From positions 1-16,011 of the forward strand of contig CAITZN010000582.1 in the NCBI GenBank assembly GCA_903896915.1: DNA of 16,011 nt. The letters run 5' to 3'. The notes below the pieces were generated by a model that was not told where the DNA came from, did no database searches, and worked only from the letters and a program-made list of their open reading frames with translations. The position numbers and the translations under genes were made by a program. How positions within the stretch are numbered: position 1 is the stretch's first letter; every line of letters begins with the position of its first letter. The DNA comes from an uncultured bacterium (GTDB lineage Bacteria > Desulfobacterota > Desulfobulbia > Desulfobulbales > Desulfobulbaceae). Positions 8,393 through 16,011 of the stretch are shown in pieces.

Positions 8393-9259
8393 ATGACCAA
8401 AGGCATCTTCCTCGGCCTGATAACGGCCGATATCGTTTATTACGTACCGCATCATCCCTACAATAACCAGAAATTGAAGGCGGAACGGCAACAGTCCTTT
8501 GCCGGCGGGCCAGCCACGAATGCCGCAGTCACCTTTGCTGCCTTTGGCAACCGCGCCGCTCTGATCACCGGGCTCGGCCGCCATCTCCTTGCCCGTATAG
8601 CAAAAAAGGATCTCGCCGAGCATCAAGTAGAGCTGATCGACAGCACCGACCAACCCAAACGGCCGCCGATTCTTTCAGCCATCATGGTTGACCTGTCAAA
8701 CGGTGAACGAAGTATCGTCAGCTCTAACACCGATTTCCGCAAGCTCAGGCCTGACGCCATCAATGCGTCGATACTGGAGGATGCCGATATTCTCCTGCTC
8801 GACGGCTACTACCTGCCGCAGGCGATACAAATGGCAGAATGGGCAAGACTACGGCACATTCCGGTTGTCCTTGATGGCGGCAGCTGGAAGGAAGGGTTGG
8901 AAACGCTTTTGCCTTTCGTTGATTACGCTGTCTGCTCAAATGTTTTTGCCGCTCCAGGATGCAACGACTCGACAAGCGTGATCGCTTACCTGAAGAGCAT
9001 GGGTATCGAGAATATCGCTATCACCAGGGATGAGGCACCGATCATCGCCTATTGCCAAGGCAAAACCACTGAAGTGCCCGTCATGCGGATCAAAGCCGTT
9101 GACACCCTGGGTGCCGGCGACATTTTCCATGGTGCATTCTGCCACTATATCCTGCAGAATGATTTTCTCGTCAGCCTTGAACGGGCCGCCGAAGTCGCCA
9201 GCATGTCCTGCACCTCACTGGGTACCAGGAGCTGGATAGAGCAGGAAAAATTCATCTGA
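8393..9259 (+). CDS. PfkB-family carbohydrate/nucleoside kinase
   Basis: This 288-residue cytoplasmic kinase of the ribokinase/PfkB family phosphorylates a sugar or nucleoside hydroxyl with ATP. The N-terminal glycine-rich signature is AGGPATNAAV at 37-46. The C-terminal signature is DTLGAGDIF at 237-245, with D243 the predicted catalytic base. The length is slightly below the usual 300-320. Neither sequence nor context fixes the substrate; the neighbouring deaminase hints at nucleosides, but plain sugar kinases share these motifs. No clear ribosome site precedes the ATG at 8393. It ends 41 bp before the convergent DUF2971 gene, with no strong terminator between. The family call is firm; the substrate is unknown. 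Confidence 0.9.
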   Translation: MTKGIFLGLITADIVYYVPHHPYNNQKLKAERQQSFAGGPATNAAVTFAAFGNRAALITGLGRHLLARIAKKDLAEHQVELIDSTDQPKRPPILSAIMVDLSNGERSIVSSNTDFRKLRPDAINASILEDADILLLDGYYLPQAIQMAEWARLRHIPVVLDGGSWKEGLETLLPFVDYAVCSNVFAAPGCNDSTSVIAYLKSMGIENIAITRDEAPIIAYCQGKTTEVPVMRIKAVDTLGAGDIFHGAFCHYILQNDFLVSLERAAEVASMSCTSLGTRSWIEQEKFI

Positions 9260-9300
9260 CCGCGGAACGGCAAGCCCGGTCGATTAGGGCAAATAGTGGT

Positions 9301-10185
9301 TCATCGCTGACGAAAGGGAATCTGGCAGTAATCGATACCGCGCTTGGGAATGATCCCGTTTTTTTCCAAAAACATCTTCAGTGAATTCATTGAAATATTG
9401 CTGTTCGCAGTCGGACCGAGGAAAAGATGGTCCATGGCAAGCGGTGCAGCACCCAGGCCGATGTCAAATTCGATATACGGAACCAGCATGGCGTGCCCTT
9501 CTCGGAACAAGATCGGTGCCTCGGCATTGTTGGCAATTATTGGGGAAACGATCCGCCACTCCTTTTCCTCATGAAACGAGGGATGCTTTAAGATCGCCGC
9601 GATCCGCAGCAGATCGGTTTCCATCTTGGCAAAGGTCTCGTGATACAGCACGGTGCGTTCGGCGGCCGTTCGCTCCCCGACCACCAATCTACTAGCCAAT
9701 GTTTCCACCGCATCGACCACCTGCCGAATCAGCTGCCGCTGCTTGGCGGGTTCATAGATGCACCTGCCCACCATGAAGTGCTGTTTCTCGGCACATTGCA
9801 AAATATACTCCGGACGGAAACCGAGACTGACGCCCTTGCCCGGTGTGCTGTACCCCCGCCACTGACTGAGCAGATTGCCCTGCGAACGAAAGGAGGCGCC
9901 GAACAGCATGTGGCCGCTGGTGATGCGATGTGACACCCAGTCGACGAATTGCGTCAACAGGTGCGGATTGGGATGACCACCGTCGATCCGTTCCCGCACC
10001 TCCATGTTGATCAGATCCGCAGTATGCCGCAGCTCAGCAGAATCGTTCATATAGCGGATGTCACTAGCCCACAGCGCCCGGCTCTTGACGATGCCGAGCA
10101 ATCCGGCAAAGGTCGTATAATGATACAATACCCCCTGCGGGATATCGGCATACAGCGCCTTATTTAAGATTTCGATTTCCTTCAT
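9301..10185 (-). CDS. DUF2971-domain protein
   Basis: This 294-residue soluble protein belongs to DUF2971, a family without a settled function that often occurs in accessory regions. The hallmarks are LYHYT at 20-24, LWASDIRYMNDSAE at 38-51, SQWRGYSTPGKGVSLGF at 107-123 and EEKEWRI at 206-212. ATG at 10185 is preferred: it follows a purine-rich AGGGGGAG and puts the conserved motif near residue 20. A GTG at 10227 would add 14 residues. The gene is convergent with the PfkB gene and divergent from the kdnB-like gene, so it is probably its own transcription unit. The pattern of an early His-Tyr and a late Glu recalls ADP-ribosyltransferase folds, but that is speculation. No signal peptide or membrane segment is visible. 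Confidence 0.85.
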   Translation of the reverse strand: MKEIEILNKALYADIPQGVLYHYTTFAGLLGIVKSRALWASDIRYMNDSAELRHTADLINMEVRERIDGGHPNPHLLTQFVDWVSHRITSGHMLFGASFRSQGNLLSQWRGYSTPGKGVSLGFRPEYILQCAEKQHFMVGRCIYEPAKQRQLIRQVVDAVETLASRLVVGERTAAERTVLYHETFAKMETDLLRIAAILKHPSFHEEKEWRIVSPIIANNAEAPILFREGHAMLVPYIEFDIGLGAAPLAMDHLFLGPTANSNISMNSLKMFLEKNGIIPKRGIDYCQIPFRQR

Positions 10186-10249
10186 CACTCCCCCTGCTCC
10201 TGTCTTCGGGCGGGACACAGATCTCACGCTCCAAGGTGTTAAATCATTC

Positions 10250-11526
<1,277 letters not shown>

Positions 11527-11576
11527 CAATAATAGGGGAAGCCGCCAAAATTGGGGATTCAGTAAACAGAGATTGT

Positions 11577-11611
11577 GAGGTGCTGTTCATTGAATTCCCA
11601 GATTTCACCTC
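11577..11611. other. Weak inverted repeat downstream of the kdnB-like gene
   Basis: GAGGTG and CACCTC pair across a 23-nt loop, 50 nt after the kdnB-like stop. The stem is short, the loop long and no T-tract follows, so termination here is doubtful. The rest of the 183-bp gap before the binding-protein gene shows only that gene's AGGAGA ribosome site at 11700-11705. Confidence 0.15.
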
Positions 11612-11709
11612 GCCTGTTACACCTCTGAAGATGATCACGGGAATCAGGGCCAGTGAGACTGTTGCAGTTTTGGAAAACCGATGGTACCAGAAACCGTAAA
11701 GGAGACAAA

Positions 11710-12525
11710 ATGCAACAAAGGGTGTTACTTCTCTTGATGTTTTGTTTGCTGGTATCAATCCCGCTTGTACATGCTGAACCTGCCGGACCTTCGGACAGAC
11801 TGACAAAAGTGCTGCAAACCGGGCAGTTGCGGGTATGTATCTGGCCGGATTATTACGGAATCAGCTACCGAAACCCGAAGACCCAGCAACTTGCCGGCAT
11901 TGACATTGATCTGGCCCAGGAGCTGGCGTTTGACCTGGGCCCGGAGGTTCGAGTTGAATTTGTCGACAGTTCCTTTGCCAGGCTCATCGAGGATGTCACC
12001 AACGACCGTTGCGACATCGCCATGTTTGCCATCGGCATTACCCCGACCCGCGCTGAAAAACTCCGTTTCAGCCAACCTCATCTGCAAAGTGATGTCTATG
12101 CAGTGACCACTCGGAGCAACCGTCACCTTCAGAAATGGGCTGACATTGATCAGCCCGGCGTGGTGGTGGCGGTGGCCAAAGGAACCTACCACGAGCCGGT
12201 GATGCGGGAGCGGCTTCGCCAAGCACGACTAGTAGCGCTGGACACCCCTTTTGCTCGCGAGCAAGAGGTGGAATCAGGGCGCGCCGATGTCTTCATGACC
12301 GACTACCCATACAGTCAACGGATGCTGGCTAATTCCGACTGGGCCCGTCTGATCCCTCCCCCACCGACGGGCTATCATCTCACCCCCTATGCCTACGCAA
12401 TGGCTCCCGGCGATGATCGCTGGTATGAACGGATCGAAAACTTTATTCGTACAATCAAGAAGGATGGTCGTCTGCTTGAGACGGCCAAGCGCCACCGGCT
12501 TGAAGCAATTGCCAAACTCGACTGA
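11710..12525 (+). CDS. Periplasmic family-3 solute-binding protein
   Basis: This 271-residue extracytoplasmic binding protein is of the amino-acid type (SBP_bac_3). A signal peptide spans about 1-22: QQR, a leucine-rich core, then LVHA before EP. The mature part shows the usual landmarks: LAGIDIDLAQELA at 61-73, a TPTRAEKLRFSQP segment at 111-123 with R114 in the carboxylate-binding position, and D198 in the position that binds the ligand amino group in amino-acid binders. ATG at 11710 is chosen because AGGAGA precedes it by 4 nt and the signal peptide starts there; an ATG at 11653 lacks both. No permease or ATPase gene is adjacent. A membrane diguanylate cyclase begins 18 bp downstream, so the protein may pass a ligand signal to it instead of serving transport. 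The ligand is unknown. Confidence 0.9.
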   Translation: MQQRVLLLLMFCLLVSIPLVHAEPAGPSDRLTKVLQTGQLRVCIWPDYYGISYRNPKTQQLAGIDIDLAQELAFDLGPEVRVEFVDSSFARLIEDVTNDRCDIAMFAIGITPTRAEKLRFSQPHLQSDVYAVTTRSNRHLQKWADIDQPGVVVAVAKGTYHEPVMRERLRQARLVALDTPFAREQEVESGRADVFMTDYPYSQRMLANSDWARLIPPPPTGYHLTPYAYAMAPGDDRWYERIENFIRTIKKDGRLLETAKRHRLEAIAKLD

Positions 12526-12543
12526 GTCAAAGGCCAGCTCCTG

Positions 12544-14409
12544 ATGACCCTTCGCCGTGCCCTGAGCACCAACATTGTCTTCTTGACACTGATTACCCTG
12601 ACCATCTTTGCGGCAGGCACCGCCACGGCCTATGTCATCCAGCGACAGAAAAATGCAGCCGTCAACGAGGCTCTTGAACTCAGCTCTTTGCACACTCGTG
12701 CGTTTGAAGAACACCTTACCCGCAGTTTAGAAACCATCCAGAGGCTTGCTGATTTTATCGCTGCCGGATCGGCTGAGTCGACACCGGAAAACATTGATGA
12801 ACTTTTCCGTCGTATCCTCCGCCAAACCCCTTTCCTCCGTTCCCTGTCAGTACTCGACGCTACGGACCGTATCATTGCCAGTTCCAATTCCGGTAACCTT
12901 GGACGGCAAATTGACACCGGAGAATATTTCCCTCATGTCGCAGCCTCCCTCGTCACGTACCTACGTATCGGCAGCCCCTGGTCCGGACGAGATTTTGACG
13001 AAGGAGCCCCTGTAGTCCTTGACTACCCTCGCCCTGCCACAGGCCTTGGTTTTGTTCCGGTTCTCTGTCGCGGGCAATACAAAAATGGCGACGTGCGGTT
13101 AGTGGTAGCTCTCAATCCGGATTTTTTTATCAGCTACTGCAGCCAGTGGTTGCCCGCCGAAACCGGTTTCGTCGAAATTTTGCGCTATGATCGGTTAACC
13201 CTGATGACCAGTGGTAAACTTTCTCTGCCGGGCGAGCAGCACCCCGACAAGCTTATTGCACAGATGCTGCAAGAATCTGAAATCGGCAGCTACCAAGGCG
13301 GGAATAACGGGCAGCAGAAAACCTTTACCGCTTTTCGCGTCTCTCGCCAGTTTCCGTTAATGGTGGTGACCCATCTGTATCGGAATCGAGCTCTGGAAAA
13401 TTGGCAAAGGGAGAGCGGAAGACTATTGTTGCTCGTTGGTGTGGTGTTGCTGGGCATGACGAATCTGGCCACAGTTCTGTATCGGCGGGAAAAGCGTGTT
13501 GCCACAGCCCAAGAAGCAGCACGACGGAGTGAATACGAAAGGCTCGCCGCCACTGTGTTCGAAACTGTCCTTGAGGCCGTTATGGTAACCGATGCGGAGC
13601 AGCGCATTATTGCGGTCAATCCGGCATTTACCCGCATCACAGGTTACAGTACCGAAGAGGCCCTTGGCGCTGATTTCTCCCTGCTGGCCAGCGGGTATCA
13701 TAATGACGAATTTTACCAGATGCTGCAGCAGTCGTTGGCGACCCAAGGGCACTGGGAGGGGGAGGTACGTAATCGCCGCAAAACCGGTGAAATATTTGTC
13801 GCCTGGTTGTCCATCAACCAAGTGCGGGACGATATTGGTCAGATTTTGCACCTGGTGACAGGCTTCTCCGACATCACCGAGTATTGTGTCGAAGCTGAAC
13901 GCATTGCTCACCTGGCTCATCACGACCTGCTGACCGGTCTGCCCAATCGGGCCTTGCTGTTTGACCGTCTACGCCAAGGGCTTCGCCAGGCGCACCGTGA
14001 TCGCGGCCAACTGGTGTTGATTTTTTTCGACTTGGACAAGTTTAAGCCTGTCAATGACAATCTAGGCCATCTTGTGGGAGATCATCTGCTGCAAGAGCTG
14101 GCAACAAGGCTGCAAGGAGAGGTGCGCGCTGCTGACACCCTGGCGCGGCTCGGCGGCGATGAATTTGTCGTACTGCTTCCGGTCATCAAGGATGGCCACG
14201 ATGCGGTGTCGGTAGCGGAGAAGATTCGCCTGGCGGTGGACCAACCCTTTCTGATTGATCAGCACCATATCGACATCTCAGCCAGTATCGGCATTGCATT
14301 TTACCCTGATCATGCCACGGATGCGGAAGGGTTGATGCAGTGTGCAGACAGCGCCATGTACCTCGCCAAGACGCACGGAGGAAATCGATTTGTGCTCTAC
14401 CAGGGGTAA
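12544..14409 (+). CDS. Membrane diguanylate cyclase with periplasmic sensor, PAS and GGDEF domains
   Basis: This 621-residue inner-membrane enzyme is predicted to make cyclic di-GMP from two GTP. Transmembrane helix 1 is at about 8-31, followed by a periplasmic region of some 260 residues resembling a double Cache sensor. Helix 2 is at about 292-313, a PAS domain at about 330-450 and a GGDEF domain at about 455-621. The active-site GGDEF is intact at 537-541, and the product-inhibition I-site RAAD at 528-531 lies exactly five residues before it, so an active, feedback-inhibited cyclase is expected. There is no EAL domain. The start follows the binding-protein stop by 18 bp, with AAAGG upstream, so the two genes are almost surely one operon. 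A direct contact between binding protein and sensor domain is inferred from this arrangement. It is convergent with a GGDEF-EAL gene. Confidence 0.93.
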   Translation: MTLRRALSTNIVFLTLITLTIFAAGTATAYVIQRQKNAAVNEALELSSLHTRAFEEHLTRSLETIQRLADFIAAGSAESTPENIDELFRRILRQTPFLRSLSVLDATDRIIASSNSGNLGRQIDTGEYFPHVAASLVTYLRIGSPWSGRDFDEGAPVVLDYPRPATGLGFVPVLCRGQYKNGDVRLVVALNPDFFISYCSQWLPAETGFVEILRYDRLTLMTSGKLSLPGEQHPDKLIAQMLQESEIGSYQGGNNGQQKTFTAFRVSRQFPLMVVTHLYRNRALENWQRESGRLLLLVGVVLLGMTNLATVLYRREKRVATAQEAARRSEYERLAATVFETVLEAVMVTDAEQRIIAVNPAFTRITGYSTEEALGADFSLLASGYHNDEFYQMLQQSLATQGHWEGEVRNRRKTGEIFVAWLSINQVRDDIGQILHLVTGFSDITEYCVEAERIAHLAHHDLLTGLPNRALLFDRLRQGLRQAHRDRGQLVLIFFDLDKFKPVNDNLGHLVGDHLLQELATRLQGEVRAADTLARLGGDEFVVLLPVIKDGHDAVSVAEKIRLAVDQPFLIDQHHIDISASIGIAFYPDHATDAEGLMQCADSAMYLAKTHGGNRFVLYQG

Positions 14410-14491
14410 GAAAATGCCCACCTCCAAACCACGAGCAGAAAGCCCATAGCCAGATAGAATACATTTCAGGCAGTCTCCCTCAACATCCACG

Positions 14492-14521
14492 CCCTCTGCC
14501 TCGTGCGTCCCAGGCATAGGG
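14492..14521. terminator. Hairpin between convergent c-di-GMP genes, possible bidirectional terminator
   Basis: A 10-bp stem with one mismatch (14492-14501 with 14512-14521, nine of ten paired) encloses a 10-nt loop in the 129-bp gap between two convergent genes. The position suits a shared terminator, but neither strand has a following T-tract, so intrinsic termination would be weak. It may only protect 3' ends. Confidence 0.35.
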
Positions 14522-14538
14522 AAGGGTCGGGGCATGTT

Positions 14539-16011
14539 CTATATTAGGCAGGTTGAGCTTCGCCAGGCAACAGCAAAACACCCTGGCTGGAGAAAGGTTT
14601 CAAAAAGATCCGGCGGAACAGGCGGGCTGGCCAGGTACCCCTGAATGATCAGATTTTCACTCATGCTGCGAAGGATCGCCAACTGCTCCTCTGTTTCCAC
14701 ACCTTCGGCGACAATGGCCAGGTTCAGGGTCTCCGCCAGCGAAACAATCGCCGCGGCAATCGCTCTGCTGTCGGCATCGGTGCTGATATCACGGATAAAA
14801 GAACGATCGATCTTCAGGCCATCAAGAGGCAGACGCTTGAGGTAGGAGAGCGAAGAATACCCTGTGCCGAAATCGTCGAGATAAAATTTGCCGCCCAGTT
14901 CCCGCAATTCACCTAATATCTTCCGAGCCTTGACAATATCGTCCATGAGAAGGGATTCGGTAATTTCGAAATAGAGCCTGCCCGAGTGCAACCCGGTTGA
15001 CGCCAGCACTTCCCGCAACAATCCCACCAGATCCTGCCCCGCAAACTGCCGCGATGATATATTTACCGATATATTGAGATCATAGCCATCATTCTGCCAT
15101 TTCACCGCCTGCCTTGCGGCTGTTTTCACCACCCATTCCCCCATGGGGAGGATCAGCCCGGATTCTTCAGCCAAGGGGATAAATTCGCTGGGAGCAATGA
15201 GTCGGCCCTCATGCCGCCACCGAATCAGGGCTTCCGCCCCGATGACAGCGCCGGACGCACTGCTCACCAACGGCTGATAGTGCAATTCGAACTCTTCCAG
15301 CTCGAGCCCTTTCCGCAGTTGCGATTCCAGAGAAATACGGCGATGCGCCTGCCCATCCAGTTCAGGCGTGAAAAATTGAAAGTTATTGCGCCCAAGCTTC
15401 TTCGCCCGATACATCGCCATATCGGCATTCTTTATCAAGGTGTCGGGATCGTTACCGTCGTTAGGAGCGATCGTGACCCCGATGCTGGCGGTGACATAAT
15501 ACTCGGTTTCCTGATGGTAAAAAGGGTGCTGAATGCTCTCAAGCAGACGCATCGCTATCACACTGGCATCATCGACACCTTCCACCTCGGGCAGGAGAAC
15601 GAGAAATTCATCACCACCCTGCCGAGCCAGGGTATCTCCGGCCCGCAACTGCGCTTTCAAGCGACGTGACAAATCTATCAACAGTTTATCGCCAGCGGGA
15701 TGGCCAAAGCCGTCATTGACATGTTTAAAATTGTCCAGATCAAGAAAAAGCAAGGCCACTTTTTTACCTGACCTCTTCATTCGAGCGAGAGACATTTGCA
15801 TGCGGTCGTTGAGCAGAACCCGATTGGGCAGGCCGGTAAGGGCGTCGTGCTGAGCCTGATGCTCAAGGGCTTCCTGCTGCCGTTTCAATTCGGTGATATC
15901 ATGGAAAATCGAAACATAGTTCACAATTTTCCCTTGATCATTGCGTACAGCATTGATGGTGAGCCATTCCGGATAAATCTCGCCGTTTTTCCGTCGATTC
16001 CAGATCTCCCC
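14539..16011 (-). CDS. PAS-GGDEF-EAL c-di-GMP turnover protein, N-terminus cut by window edge
   Basis: This is a cytoplasmic-side dual-domain c-di-GMP protein; 490 codons are visible and the frame stays open at the right edge. Near the edge is the end of a PAS domain (WNRRKNGEIYPEW, later FHDITE). The GGDEF motif is intact at 15604-15618, with an RAGD I-site five residues before it. The EAL domain keeps its catalytic motifs: EAL at 15226-15234, FEITES, DDFGTGYSSL, LKIDRSF and VAEGVET. Both cyclase and phosphodiesterase activities are therefore possible; which one dominates cannot be told from sequence. A GTG at 15924 could be read as a start but lies inside the PAS domain, so the true start is upstream of the window. 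The gene is convergent with the diguanylate cyclase gene, 129 bp apart, and so is a separate transcript with a related role. Confidence 0.93.
   Translation of the reverse strand, partial: GEIWNRRKNGEIYPEWLTINAVRNDQGKIVNYVSIFHDITELKRQQEALEHQAQHDALTGLPNRVLLNDRMQMSLARMKRSGKKVALLFLDLDNFKHVNDGFGHPAGDKLLIDLSRRLKAQLRAGDTLARQGGDEFLVLLPEVEGVDDASVIAMRLLESIQHPFYHQETEYYVTASIGVTIAPNDGNDPDTLIKNADMAMYRAKKLGRNNFQFFTPELDGQAHRRISLESQLRKGLELEEFELHYQPLVSSASGAVIGAEALIRWRHEGRLIAPSEFIPLAEESGLILPMGEWVVKTAARQAVKWQNDGYDLNISVNISSRQFAGQDLVGLLREVLASTGLHSGRLYFEITESLLMDDIVKARKILGELRELGGKFYLDDFGTGYSSLSYLKRLPLDGLKIDRSFIRDISTDADSRAIAAAIVSLAETLNLAIVAEGVETEEQLAILRSMSENLIIQGYLASPPVPPDLFETFLQPGCFAVAWRSSTCLI

Noticed and set aside
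9274..9290. GCCC/GGGC hairpin between the convergent PfkB and DUF2971 genes
   Set aside because: There are only four pairs, a nine-nt loop and no T-tract.
9301..10227. GTG start at 10227 for the DUF2971 protein
   Set aside because: A GGAG is only one nucleotide from this GTG, and the added residues are not family-like; ATG 10185 is better.
13290..13923. Minus-strand open frames inside the diguanylate cyclase gene
   Set aside because: They are antisense to a clear sensor-PAS-GGDEF reading frame and have no recognisable domains.
14278..14535. Minus-strand open frame of 85 codons reaching into the convergent gap
   Set aside because: Most of it overlaps the cyclase C-terminus antisense, and neither composition nor motifs support a protein.

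Overview
The window looks like chromosomal DNA from a Gram-negative, moderately GC-rich bacterium. The evidence is a cleavable signal peptide on a periplasmic binding protein, two c-di-GMP proteins with membrane or PAS sensor parts, and a KdnB-type dehydrogenase of the kind used to modify Kdo in the lipopolysaccharide core. The gene mix would fit Desulfobacterota, possibly a Desulfobulbales-like organism, but this is a tentative inference from protein style and nothing here proves it. I see no rRNA, tRNA, insertion sequence, phage gene or CRISPR array.

Layout. (1) Positions 1-6990, minus strand: a Cu(I)-type P1B ATPase (copA) cut by the left edge at GDGVNDAP, and upstream of it a 1418-residue protein. 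That protein joins about 900 residues of unrecognised, probably helical sequence to a pyruvate-phosphate-dikinase-type ATP-grasp and a phosphohistidine domain, with no PEP/pyruvate barrel. (2) Positions 6991-7247: an AT-rich divergent control region with a perfect tandem 11-bp repeat and overlapping inverted repeats. (3) Positions 7248-9259, plus strand: a small DUF486 membrane protein, a zinc nucleoside/guanine-type deaminase and a PfkB-family kinase. (4) Positions 9301-10185, minus: a DUF2971 protein. It is divergent, across about 270 bp rich in inverted repeats, from (5) an iron-type alcohol dehydrogenase of the KdnB family (10459-11526, plus). (6) Positions 11710-14409, plus: a secreted family-3 solute-binding protein followed 18 bp later by a membrane diguanylate cyclase (periplasmic sensor, PAS, GGDEF). 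(7) Positions 14539-16011, minus and convergent: a PAS-GGDEF-EAL protein cut by the right edge.

How the genes may work together. The binding protein and diguanylate cyclase look like a two-gene ligand-to-c-di-GMP sensor, because no transporter permease is present. The convergent GGDEF-EAL protein could make or degrade the same messenger. The deaminase and PfkB kinase may share a salvage role, though this is only suggested by adjacency. The KdnB homologue would feed an aminated-Kdo pathway, but its transaminase partner is not in the window.

The most unusual object is the large dikinase-like protein. It has the machinery to move a phosphate from ATP to a histidine, but its acceptor is not evident. 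The best candidates for something undescribed are that protein and the binding-protein/cyclase pair.
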